Below are positions 22,595 to 35,005 of a stretch of 64,000 nt of DNA, in pieces. The position numbers were made by a program, and so were the translations under genes. The notes under the pieces are model-generated. The model saw only the letters and a list, made by a program, of their open reading frames with translations, did no database searches and had not been told where the DNA came from. Each line of letters starts with the position of its first letter. Position 1 is the stretch's first letter. This DNA is from Hirudinaria manillensis. Taxonomy: Eukaryota; Annelida; Clitellata; Hirudinida; Hirudinidae. Location of the stretch: NCBI GenBank assembly GCA_034509925.1, contig CM067527.1, forward strand, positions 9,231,001-9,295,000, given 5' to 3'.

Positions 22595-25143
22595 TCGTAC
22601 GACAAGTCAAGTGTTTTCCCAGCCATCTCGATTCGGCCAAGAGGACCCACCCATGACTGCGGTGGAACCTTGGACATTGTCCTTGAGAGGGACGATGATG
22701 GCTTACCTGTTACGGCGGTCGAGAAGTTGGAAAGTGGTCTTTCTGACCACAAACTTCTAATATGGATGACTTCGTCCTCAGTCCCTCGTCACATACCAGA
22801 CGCAAATAGGGTCAGGCTCTGGAGGAATTTTGACATGCCTCTTTTTGAACGACTTCTCAGCACCTCTCCTTTGACCAACCCAGAGACGTGGACCTCCATG
22901 GATATTGATTGCCTGGCTGATCTTTACTATGACGCTCTCAATGAGCTGGTTGTGAAGTCCCTCCCCCTATCGACGCCACGCTTCTACAAATACAGACAGC
23001 CATGGTTTGATGCTGAGTGCATGAGAATGAGATCACACCTGACTCGACTCAGAAGACGGCGCGCCAGCACCGACATCATCAGGGCTTGTGCCCGCTCGTA
23101 TGCTGCTCTGCTACATCAAAAGCGTCGAAACTACTATGCCAGGCGCATAGCAGAGGTGCGCCATCCTGCCAGAAGATGGAAGCTCATCGGAGATGCTACT
23201 GGTCTAGGCAGCGTCACAAACAGATTGGCTGCTTCGGCCCCGACAGTCTACCGCGAGTACCTTGATGGAAAACTGACTGCCATCCGCTCAGCCACGAGCG
23301 ATGCTCCGCCACCTCACTTCCTTCCCTGTGTTACAGGTTCGGAGTTGAAGCAATTTCAATTAACCTCCATAGACGAGATCCAGGAGCTCATCAACTCCCT
23401 CCCCCACAAGCAGTCAGGACTCGATCCAATACCCACTTGGTTGCTGAAGAAGGTCTCGCATGTTCTTGCTCCATTCGTCGTTCACCTGTCCAACAAATCC
23501 TTGTTCCTGGACCAAGTTCCCCACTCCTTCAAGAGGGCACAAGTTCAGCCTATACTTAAGAAGCCCACCCTCGACCTGCAGGCGCCTTCATCGTACCGCC
23601 CCATATCCAACCTTAGCGTCATTTCAAAGCTTCTCGAACGACTCATACTTAGATGCCTCCTGTTCTACCTCAACAGCAATACACTCTTTCCCATCACACA
23701 GTCTGCCTATTGACCGCATCACTCCACTGAGACCGCTATATCGAAGGTTGTGTCTGACATACGCATGGCACTCGATGCAGGTCAGGTCTCCCTCCTCCTT
23801 CTGCTGGACATGTCAGCGGCCTTTGACACCGTTGACCATGACATCCTCATCGCCAGGTTGGATGAAACATTTGGAGTTCGTCACAATGCACTGCAGTGGT
23901 TCAGAAATTCTTTGTCGGAACGATACGAGACAATAGCGTCGTCACAATCTGTTAGTGCCACCCATCTTGCGCAATCGGGCGTTCCCCAGGGATCAGTCTT
24001 AGGACCAATATTGTTCACACTATACGTGGCTGACATTGAAAGCATCATCTCCAAACATAGACTTTTCAGTCATCAGTATGCCAATGACATTCAGATCTAC
24101 GGCAACTCCAAACTTGATGATGCCCCTACCCTTGTTGGTCGTTTGTCGGACTGCCTTCACGATATTATTTCCTGGACAGCCTCCAACAGGCTACTACTCA
24201 ACGCCGACAAGACTGAAGCAATCTGTTTCGGCACCCCGGCTCGACTTGGTCATATCAGTGACCTCCCGCTCCAGCTGGCGGGTTCTTCCATCACCCCTTC
24301 GCGGACAGTCAGGAATCTGGGGGTCTACTTGGACTCTTCTCTTTCCATGAAGTCCCATGCTAATCGGATTTCTGCTGCCTGCTATGCCAAGCTTCGCATC
24401 CTCAAGGAGGCGAAGCCATTCCTACCACCTGAGGCTTTCCGATCTCTCACTATTCAATTTATTCTAGCGCGGCTTGACTACTACAACTCTCTGTTGGTCA
24501 ATGTCAACCACCAAGTCATCAGCACCTTCCAGACCGTCATGAACACGGCCGCCAGGCTCATACAAGGAGGGAGGCTATCGGACCATATCTCCCCGGTACT
24601 TGCTAATCTTCACTGGCTGAAGATCCCGGAGCGGGTGCTGTACTGCCCACCTAGTCTACAAGGCCGTCACAGGTCAAGCCCCTCGGTACTTGACTGAACT
24701 ACTGACTAGTACCACAGCTGTCCCTGGCAGGGCATCACTCAGCTCATCCGAGACTAGGGCACTGGTCGTTCCAAGGTCTCGCAGTGTCAGGCAGGGTGAT
24801 CGGGCCTTCTACGTCGCCGCTCCCGTGATCTGGAACCTGCTTCCTCCGAGCATTCTTCTGGCTCAGTCGTCAGAAGCCTTCAAATCCGGACTGAAAACCC
24901 ATCTATTTGCGACCTCATATCAATAATTCTTTAATCTATAGTTTGTCTTTTTCCCCCTGTCTCTATTATTTTATTCCATTTTGTTCACTCACTTTTATTT
25001 TAACCTTATCTTATTTTATTTTTTATTTTATTTTATATTTCATAGATTGCAAATTTGTGAGCTCTTGTCGCCGTGCCTTTACATCCCTTCGGGATTAATA
25101 CGAGCACGTAAAATATTAGATAAATAAATGTAAATGTAAATGA
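22595..25143 (+). mobile_element. 5'-truncated L2-like non-LTR retrotransposon, dead
   Basis: Begins inside the endonuclease C-terminus (CGGTLDIVL, SGLSDHKLL) and runs through reverse transcriptase to a 3' tail of TAAATG units (about 25123-25140), characteristic of L2/CR1-type 3' ends. The RT block shows SGLDPIP, YRPISNLS, LLDMSAAFDTVDH and SGVPQGSVLGP. It is inactivated by a TGA at 23711-23713 and a frameshift near 24630, and motif C is YAND rather than YADD (24078-24089). Confidence 0.9.
22607..24926 (+). pseudogene. L2-like endonuclease-reverse transcriptase, broken
   Basis: One frame runs to 23710, stops at TGA in the conserved QSAY-PHHSTETA block, and continues in the same frame to about 24630. 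There a frameshift moves the coding to the frame that reads LLTSTTAVPGRASL through FKSGLKTHLF to a stop at 24924-24926. The Tyr-Ala-Asn-Asp substitution removes one of the paired catalytic aspartates of reverse transcriptase. The C-terminal VIWNLLPPSI and FKSGLKTHLF motifs are typical of L2/CR1 proteins. Confidence 0.85.
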
Positions 25144-25800
25144 GTCCAGAAAAAAAACTGATGGAGACATCACTGGATGAAGCCCACCCCTCATCCCGAA
25201 AGCGTAAGAGGATTCAGGATCGAAATGATTGAAGACAACACTCTTCTGAAGATCCCTGGCGAACTCCGAGGCGGAGTTTCACTTAACTGTTCGAAACCCA
25301 GTCTTTAAGGAAGACTCTTGCTTCAAAAGTTTGTTCGAATAAACATGCATGAATCTTAGCAGGCGTTGTCATTTCATTTGGGAGAAGGTTCTTCGTCCAA
25401 TCTAGATAATAGAGTCCAAAGAGACTTCAGAGTTCAGGAATTTGAATGGATAAAATAATAAATAATTACTGGGTACGGATTGAAATCCGGCTAGGACCAC
25501 ATCAAATTTTTTATCTAAGATTTTCTTAACGTATTTAGTATGATTTTAGTTCTGAATCTAAAAATCGCTTTGGTATTGCTATTTAGATCAACTTTTTAAT
25601 GTATAGCCAAATGTTGACCGAATGAAGTTTTTTTGTTTACATATACGGGTAAGTTCCTATTTACATGGTACACAATTCTTTCTTATTTCCTTAAATAAAC
25701 AAATTATGAGTGAAATTAATTTGTGAGGACCTGAAGATGGTGAAGTTTTTGCTGGGACAACAGTCTAGGTTCGCCAATTACCCGCGCTTTCTGTGCTTGT
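25144..25800. other. AT-rich intergenic DNA
   Basis: No gene or element recognised. Short frames only. Confidence 0.5.
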
Positions 25801-25838
25801 TAATGTACAGAGGCATAGACAGAGGATACTTATCTCAC

Positions 25839-26130
25839 CGTTTTAAATCGACCTTGGCTTCATGAAACAGCTAGCCAAAGCTCTGGGAAAGGATGCTTGT
25901 TATTTTATGTACTTGAAGGACTATGGAGAAATTGGAAGTTCCCATTTGTGACGACCTGCAATTCCGTCAGTTTGTCAGAGATACCAGAATTTTAGAACTC
26001 AGAGAATGAAATGGAACTGGAAGTATGGAAAGCTTTTCTTCTTCTGATGATGAAATTTCTTTGCAACTTTGTGACCAGGATCTATGGCAGAGCTCGTTTG
26101 GCTTCACTGGATTTGAAGTTGTTCTAGTGT
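25839..26130 (+). pseudogene. Decayed fragment of a transposon-associated protein
   Basis: Three short pieces in shifting frames resemble, from memory, a conserved animal repeat-associated protein with a '.LGLMKqfvKAL.K.g..F.YL' segment. The first reads IDLGFMKQLAKALGKDACYF, the second DDLQFRQFVRDTRI, and the third ELEVWKAFLLLMMKFL. Stops and frameshifts separate them, so nothing functional remains. No ends of the original element were recognised. Confidence 0.4.
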
Positions 26131-27374
26131 TTTTATTATTCTAGTTACTATTAGAACTTATTTACCAGCATTAAATTGTATGCGATACTATAATCATTGA
26201 TAAAATACTAATTGGCATTACCCAATTATTGGCCATCACCACTTACGTGTTTAAGGGATAAGCGATCGCACATCGTCTTGTATCTATTTTGGAGGTCACA
26301 TGACAGTCCCAGGCGTTGTGAACTGAAGGCAATGACTTTACGAAGTCTAGAGGCACAAATTAATCCAACTACATTAAGTGCAATATTATTGTAATAAGGA
26401 CACGATGTTTATTTATAAGTTTTAATTGATTATTGTATTATTGATGTTATTGGATTACTGTTACTGAAAATTGAGAAACGTTTCAGCAAATTTCAAAATT
26501 CAAGCGGTAGCTGTGATCGCGGTGACACTGTATGTCTTTGTTGTTTTAAAATTCAGGCAGGCTTTATATTAATTAATTAATAATATAATAAAATTACATA
26601 AAATTACTATAATGTTAAACATAGAAAATTAAAATTGTAGTTCGACTATATAATTGAATCACTTGCCTTCAAAACTTTGCCCACTTTCGACTAGTAATGA
26701 AGTTATAATAAAAACTTAAAAAATAATTCAATATTAGCATTAGATGGTCATTGAGCCACACAATTAAAGTAAGCAAGAATTTGGTTAAGCATAAGATTTG
26801 TAAGTTTGGTTGCACAAAATAACTGCGGTGATTCCTGTAGCAAGAATGTCCAAAATAGCGGTTCAAATCCCAAAAATACAATGGTCATATCTTTAAGCGG
26901 GAGATGATTTTTCGCAATATACGTTTGACAAAATTATTTCACAAAACCAAAATTTTGATATGTTATTTGATGCAAAAATTGCAGTTAATACGGAAATTTA
27001 ATTTACATTCTGAAGGTAATTTCTAGAGATACGTACTAAAATCCATTTTGTTCATGTATTTGTTCGTCATATCTCTAAGTTGCCTGAAATAAAAAGGCTA
27101 TAGTATGGGTTCTGAGCATTTGATTAATTCAAAAATAGTGTCAATATGATGTATGTTAACTATTCTTTTCTATTATTTCATTGACACCACTAATTTTTCC
27201 AGACATTCCTATATACGTAGCGAATGTTGTAACATGGGGATTTTCCCAAGAATAGTCTGCTGTTTTCATAATGCGAAAGTCGATAAAATCGAGAACCTCT
27301 CTTACGAATTGAGATGTAAGTTAAGGATCTATCGGATGCAATTTAGTCAAGAGTTCTATTCACTTGATTTTCAT
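26131..27374. other. AT-rich intergenic DNA upstream of the Ig gene
   Basis: A 75-codon frame at 27153-27380 has no recognised domain. The promoter of the Ig gene may lie here, but no core element can be assigned with confidence. Confidence 0.4.
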
Positions 27375-27447
27375 ATATGAAAATAATTTATAAGTTTTCT
27401 GGAGTTAATCGTATATGAAAATAATTTATAAGTTTTCTGGAGTTCCG
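27375..27447. repeat. 38-bp tandem duplication just 5' of the Ig gene start
   Basis: The block ATATGAAAATAATTTATAAG... ending TTCTGGAGTT occurs at 27375 and again at 27413. It ends 11 bp before the predicted ATG, so it lies in the 5'UTR or promoter. Confidence 0.85.
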
Positions 27448-27457
27448 TATAGTGACT

Positions 27458-30400
27458 ATGAGGATATTTACCTCCATGACGATCATCTGTGTCATCGCAT
27501 CAGTTGAAGGTTTAGTGACATTTCACTGCCTTTTATTTTAAGTAAAGTATTGTAGTCAGATGTAACCAGTTGAACCAACTTCAAATCAAAGCATCGAAAC
27601 CTTTCAACTTGATTTTTACCTCAGTTGACTTGCCAATCTATCCTTCACTAAAGAAATGCATGCAATATTGATAAAGTCAGTTATAAAAAAGGATATTTAC
27701 TAATGCTGTTTAGATATCATGTCTTATAATAAATGGATAAATTGAATCTTTTTTATTATTTAAAATGGATAGCTGATCCAAGTCACCTAAAATTTATTTT
27801 AAAAAATTATTTTTAGGATTTAAGGAGGACAGACATAAAAAATATCATAATTTTCAAATTAAATTTGACAATATTTGTAACTTCAGTGCTAATTAGATTT
27901 TCCAAATCTTTACTTTGGCATTATTTGGCAAATATTTGCTTTAGGATTAAAGATGGACAGAATTGTGCTAAAAGAAAGCAGCTTTTTTAAAATGGACTGC
28001 AAACCTGAATATAAAAATGTGACAAGAATCAAATGGGAATATATTTTGATAAACAAAAGCAGAAGTGAAATGATTTATGACAGTCAGTCCAACAAAATAT
28101 TAAAAAGTGGCTTCGATGCCTCCTGTCAACCCGATCAAATATTTATATCAAAGTGCACTCTTGAACTGCTTCAAGCAAGAAAGAATGATTCTGGATATTA
28201 TATTTGTTCTGTCGGATATGATGCTGAATTTAGTTCCAATTCAACTGAGCCCATCATTGAAATTGAATTGGTGATAAGAGGTAAAGATTACAACTGAATA
28301 ATATTGTTGTAACCTAGGGGTCTGATGAATTATTTAACGTAAGGATAACTTTATTGGTATAAACTAATGGCAAAGATATTTAGGAGATCTGGTCGATTGC
28401 TTGTCTTTGATCGGAACTGCCTAATGACTCGAATCGCTAGATACGACTTCGAAATAAAAGATTCTGAATATTAACTAAACTTAATTAATTAATTATTTAA
28501 TTAATTAATTAATGTCAGGGATCCAACATTGCCCCCTCCTTAAATCTGTTCGTCCCGAACAGGCTGTTCTGTCTCGCCGTGATATTTTGCTAATCGATTG
28601 CTGTGGACCACTTTCATTCTAGTCCTTGCTGATTTCTGTATGCGGTATACCACGTCGTTTATTTTCTTTATGATTCGGTATGGTCCTTCCCAATCCTTTT
28701 GTAACTTTGGCGACTTCCCTTTTTTTCGTTGGGGGTTGTATAGCCAGACTAGTTCATTTTCTTTAAAGCTTATATCATTGGCTTGCCTATCGTATCTCGC
28801 TTTGGCTTGATCGCTATTAACACTAATATTTTTCCGGGCAACCTGGTGTGTATCGGCCAGTGTATTTCTTAGGCTTGAAACGTAGTCACATGCCGACTTA
28901 GGTTCCTCTGCTCTTCCGAACATCATATCGGCAGGAAGACGAATCTCCCTCCCGAATGTCATTTTCGATGGACTGATTCCTGTCGTTTTATGCACGGCTG
29001 TTCGGTAGGCCATAAGGAAAAGTGGCAGATATCTGTCCCAGTCATCTTGCTGTTCACTTACCATTTTTGACAAATACTGTTCCATAGTCCTGTTAAATCT
29101 CTCGACCATACCGTCCGATTGCGGATGTAATGCAGTGGTTCTTGTCTTATGGATTCCAAGGTTTTCGCATAGCTCTTGAAATATTTTTGACTCGAAATTC
29201 CTTCCTTGGTCCGAATGTAACTCTAATGGCACCCCGAATCGACTAATCCAATTATTTACGAGAGCATCAGCTACATTTTCCGCCTCCTGATTTGGCAGTG
29301 CAAACGCTTCGGTCCATTTGGTGAAGTAATCGCTGATCACTAATATGTACCGATTTCCCTTCTTTGATGCAGGGAATGGTCCGGCAATGTCCAAAGCTAT
29401 TCTTTCAAAAGGTACTCCCACATTATAAGGTTGCATTAGACCTTTAGTCTTCCTTTGAGGACCTTTACTGGTTGCGCAATTATTGCAATTCCTACACCAC
29501 TCCTCAACGTCTTGTTTGTAGTGCAACCAGTAAAACCTCTCCCTCACCTTCTTGATGGTTTTATTCACTCCTAGGTGTCCGCCTGAGGTTCCGTTATGGA
29601 ATTCTTGTAACACCTCAGAGACGCAAGATCTCGGGAGTACTATTTGAAGGTGATAGTTGGTGCCATCCTCTGTTTCCCACTTCCTATGTAGTAGTCCATT
29701 ACTAATTCTCAAGGAATCCCACTGTGCCCAATAGGACTTAGTAACTTCTCCGTGCTCCGCTATCTGTTGCCAATCTGGTTTCACCCCGGCCTCCATCCAC
29801 TGTAGTATGGGTGCAAGTGCTTCGTCTCTTAATTGTAGATCTCGTAACCCGCTTTCTGTCCAGGGTTCGGGAGCCGTGATACGAATTTGTCGACATTCTT
29901 CGGTCTCCTGTTTTTTCTCTGCGTTGTTGCAGTGTCTGCAGTTAAGTTGACAAGGACGTCGTGATAGCGCATCAGCGTTGTTGTGTATTTGACCTCTCCT
30001 GTGTTCAATATTAAACTGAAAACCTTGTAGTCTTTCAATCCACCTCGCCATTTGACCTTCTGGGTTTTTAAAGTTTAACAGCCACCTCAGAGAGGCGTGA
30101 TCCGTTCTTAGCAAAAACGGCTGGCCCAAAAGATATTTCTGGAAGTGTTTCATGGATTCTACTGCTGCTAATAATTCTCTCCTGGTCACGCAATAGTTTC
30201 TTTCTGCTTTAGACAGTGAACGGCTATAAAATGCTAGAACTTTTTCTTCGTTTTCAACCTGCTGGGAAAGAACTGCCCCGATTCCACAGTTACTGGCATC
30301 TGTATCGAGGATAAAAGGTAATCCGGGAATAGGATATGCCAGGATTGGTGCCGTTGTCATAGCTTCTTTCAGATTATCAAATGCTTTCTCACAGCTGTCG

Positions 30401-33400
30401 TTCCAGATAAATGGCTTGCCTTTTACAGTAAGCTCATGAAGGCTTTTTGCGATGTTTGAAAAGTTGGCAATAAATCGTCTGTAATAGGTACACAGTCCTA
30501 AGAAGCTTTGAAGTTCTTGGATATTTTTGGGTACAGGCCAATTTTTTACTACCTCGACTTTATCTGGATCTGTACTAACACCTTCAGAAGACACGATATG
30601 GCCAAGGTACTTGACTTCTTTTTTAAAGAGTGAGCATTTCTTTGGACTCAGTTTCATGCCTGCCTCTCTAATCCTACTAAATACTTCTCGGAGGTTGTCT
30701 AAATGTTCTCCAAATGTTTTTCCGACAACAATTATGTCATCCAAATATACTAGACATACTTTCCAATTGAGTCCCCTTAGTATGTGTTCCATTAATCTTT
30801 CAAACGTCGCGGGGGCATTGCATAGCCCGAACGGCATGACAGTGAATTGCCATAATCCTTCACCCGTCGAGAAGGCCGTTTTTTCTTTATCGTCAGGATG
30901 TAACTCCACTTGCCAGTAACCACTTTTGAGATCTAATGTGGAAAAAATTTTTGATCCCGAGAGAGTGTCTAAAGTATCATCGATTCTAGGTAAGGGGTAG
31001 CTGTCCTTAAGTGTCATTTCGTTCAGCTTTCTATAGTCGACACAAAAACGAAGTGATCCATCTTTCTTTTTAACGAGTACCACCGGTGAGCTCCAGGGGC
31101 TATTTGACGGTTCAATAACCCCTTGGTCTTGCATTTCTTTTATCATTTCCTTGGCGTTTGCTCTTGTAGCTAAAGGAAGTGGACGGGGGTTTTGTCGAAT
31201 GGGTTTAGCACCGGCCGTATTTATTTGATGTTGCACGAGGTTAGTCCTACCCAAAGGGCTGTTTTGTTCAGCCATTATATCCTGAAATTCGCTAAGCAGA
31301 TTTTTCGCTTGTTGATAATCTTCTTTTTGTAGAGTTTTGTCTAAATCTTTCAAGAGATTGTCCATTAATGGTTTCGACATGGTATCCCTTTTGCTATGCT
31401 TATTTCCACTTCCATCTAATGTTAATATGCGTTCCACGTTCCTGCAAAGTGCGATAGGTGTTCCTGCTTTGATCTGTTGTTCCTGGTCAGATAGATTCAT
31501 TACCCTCAGTGGAACTCTGCCGGTGTTCAGTTTGACTAGTGCTCGTCCTATTAGTAGTCCTTGGCCAATGCCCGATTGATCTTCGACAGCTCCTATACCA
31601 AATTTTGTATAGTCGCCTTCTAGCCCGCCCCAAATTAAGCTTTCCGACTGTGCCGGGATGGTCTCGTTTTGTAATACTTTTACAAACGTGTCTTTGACTT
31701 CTGTATCTCCATAGTGCAGAGGAATCTCCATCGTTCCTTGTTGAAGGATGCCGCCTTTCATGTCAATGGAAATTCCGTAACGTCGCATGAAATCCAATCC
31801 CAGTATACATTCATCTGTGATATTGGCTATCATGAATTCTTGTTTGAATGACTTGCCTCCTAAATCTACTGTAATAGCTGTGGTTCCCTGGACTGGCACT
31901 AATTCCCCTGTGGCTGTTTTTAGCTTGTAATTTTTGGCTACGGTTATTTTACTGCTTTCTGCTAACTTTGGTTGGATAATGGATGCAGATGCCCCTGTGT
32001 CTATTACCATATTGTATTCATTCCCTCCTATTTTCCCTTTAACTCCCAGCGATGATTCTTTCCCTAGTGCTGTAACGTGAAAGATGAGTGGGGCATTTCG
32101 AGTTTGCTGAACCGATCTTCGCCCCCCAAAACCGGTAGCTTCTAGTTTTCCTGATTGTACGATCTTCCCCAGTACTGTTGTTTTTGGGGGAAATGTCGTT
32201 CTGCAATCTCGGGCTAAATGGCCAGGCTTGTTACATCTGAAGCACCTTGGTCTTCTATCTACTTCTTGGAACCTTGGTTTTCCTTGAGGTTTGCTGAGGT
32301 TATTGATTTGTTCGGCCATTCTTCTAATTATCTCACTATCTTTATCATTGTCTTTCTCCTTGTCTTTGTCTTCCTGTGCTTCAATTTTCCTTACATTCAA
32401 GCTGTTTTGGATTGAAGCTCTTGCCGCCTCCATTGAGATTGCAAACGCCAATGCTTCGTGGCTGGCCTTCTTCCCATGTATTTTTAATGCCATTTTTGTT
32501 TCCACATCCCTTATCCCATCAATGAAGGCGTCAGTTACAATGTTTTCGATGAAATCTGTTGACTGTCCTGGGTGGGCTAGGTATGCGAGCCTTCTGACAT
32601 CAGCCTCTAATTCTTGGAGTGTTTCGCCCTGTTTTTGCGTACGGTTTTTCAATTCGTTTTTATGTACTTCCAGCATGTGGCCATTCCCAAATCTTCTTTC
32701 CATTGCTTCTGCTATTTCTGAATAGGCTTTACAGTGGAGCATTGTTTGCAAAAGCTCGGCCGCCCTTCCTCGCAGTACCATTATCAGTTCTGTTGCTTTT
32801 TCCTCTTCGGTCCACTTGTTACGTTCAGCGGCAGTTTCAAACTGATGTCTGAACACTGCCCATGGCCCTTGTCCGTCGAATAATGGTGGTCTTGTCGTTT
32901 TCTCTCTTCCAAATGTCTCTATTTTCGATTCATTGTATTTCTTAAACTTCTCTATTTCCCTCCTCTGCTCTTCTTTTAGTGCATCTAATTCTGCTTTAAC
33001 CTTTCTAAGGTCGGCCATTTCCTTGGATGATCTGAGGTTGGCTACGTCAGTTTTTACCTCTTCCCGCAGAACATCCACGGATGTCTGGCATTTGGCTACG
33101 TCTGTCTTTACCTGCTCCCGTAAAACATCCATGGCTACCTGGAAGTTGGCTATATCAGATTTCATATCCGACCGCAAAGTATCAATGTCACATTTCATAT
33201 CTGACCGCAAAGTATTCATGCCGCAAATCATATCTGACCGCAGAGCATTATTGTCGGATTTCAAATCTGACCGCAGAGCATTATTGTCGGCTTTCATAGA
33301 TGCCTGAAGTTCTTCCCATTTTTTTCCTTTTTGATCCCCAAATTCATACTCCGACGGGTCATGATTATTTTCCAAAAGCCATTCCTCGAGCCGTCTTTGT

Positions 33401-34957
33401 AGTTCGGCTTTTAGGCCAGTTGCATCCAGGCCTCGATTCCTTAGTTCTTGTCTCAAATCGGGAACGCGCAACTCGTCCAGTATCTTAGGTCCCATTTCTG
33501 TCGTTAAAACTCGCTGTCTTTACCTCTAGTGAATCGATATCCCTTTACGACGTTAAATCCCACTCCTGACACCAATGTTGTAACCTAGGGGTCTGATGAA
33601 TTATTTAACGTAAGGATAACTTTATTGGTATAAACTAATGGCAAAGATATTTAGGAGATCTGGTCGATTGCTTGTCTTTGATCGGAACTGCCTAATGACT
33701 CGAATCGCTAGATACGACTTCGAAATAAAAGATTCTGAATATTAACTAAACTTAATTAATTAATTATTTAATTAATTAATTAATGTCAGGGATCCAACAA
33801 TATTATAAAGAATTAGAGGCTGCATTACTTAACATAAATTAGAAGAAGCATAATAATTGATAATCTATTGAATGACAGGACCAAAATATGCTACATTGGT
33901 GGTTAGCGAAGGAGATCCAGTTATTCTTCAATGCAAATACAACGTGAAAAATGTAACACGAGCAAAATGGAGTCACATTTCACTTCAGGGTGTTGAGACT
34001 TATCCATTGTATTCCATGAATTGGAACAAAGCAACTCACCCCAATTATGAAGGCCTTTGTAAATCTTATGAACCATCTTGCAATCTGAAAATACTTGAAG
34101 CAAATAAAGAAAGTGCAGGAAAATATATTTGCATGGTTGGAGAATCACAAGAGTTTGAAAAGAAATATGGATTATTTCCAATGACACATTTCATTGAAAT
34201 ACAACTTGTTGTTGGAGGTAAATAAAGTTTACACTTTATTCTTTGAAGTTATATTAAAGTTTTTAGGATAAATATTAACATTTTCCAGACATTAATGGAG
34301 CTTATATTTTAAACTTTTAACCACATTTATTTTCTAATAAGAATAAAATAATAAGAATATTTTCTTCAAAAGTTGTAATAATCACTTAAATCCAACATTT
34401 ACATTTTGCTTACACATATAGAATTGATATGCAATGAAAATATGAATAAAGACCATGCATTGCTTGGAGAAAATGATTGCTATGGAATAGAAGCAGATGT
34501 TTTAAATCTGAAATGTTCTTTCAATTACTTTGGAAACATCAGTTATAACCTTCTTCATCTCAGATGGATTGAAAAATATAAATTTAATTCATTGGAAAAG
34601 AAACTAAATTCGTCACTAATAAATCACGAAGTGAAAGATGAAACAAAAAAGATTTCAATTCAAACCAACTTCTCTGTTACTTATGCAATGCGAGACTCAA
34701 TATTTCAATGTATTTTGGACAATACTTTGGTCAAACCTTGTCAGTTGCAAGAATTAAAAACTCAATGTGAGGTTGATTGGTTATTTAACTACATTTAACT
34801 TATTAATTAATAATAATAGGCAAGTTAATAATAATAATAATAAATTACTGCCATGTTATGCTGGAACATTGAACTCTCTTTTAAGGCTGTAAATCAATTT
34901 TGTCAATATTTTTTTTTGTGATTAAATATTTTAGATTAATTTTATTATTCATATCAT

Positions 34958-35005
<48 letters not shown>

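Larger units (their letters stand above)
28305..33799 (-). mobile_element. Intact Ty3/Gypsy LTR retrotransposon
   Basis: 5495 bp, minus strand. Two 224-bp LTRs (28305-28528 and 33576-33799), each starting TGTTG and ending CAACA, appear identical by eye. The flanks share a 4-bp duplication, ATAT, at 28301-28304 and 33800-33803. The primer-binding site next to the 5' LTR matches 18 nt of a leucine tRNA 3' end, and a purine tract precedes the 3' LTR. A single uninterrupted gag-pol frame fills the interior. The insertion splits intron 2 of the Ig gene, which would otherwise be about 99 bp, and lies antisense to it. Identical LTRs and an open frame indicate a recent insertion. Confidence 0.97.

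Noticed and set aside
27153..27380. 75-codon frame before the Ig gene
   Set aside because: No signal peptide or Ig motif, and no splice phase linking it to the Ig exons.
32218..33488. Several plus-strand frames opposite the Gypsy gag region
   Set aside because: Antisense shadows of the intact gag-pol frame; no independent motifs.
33557..33574. tRNA-Leu 3' end sequence
   Set aside because: Only 18 nt matching the tRNA end, next to an LTR; it is the primer-binding site and not a tRNA gene.
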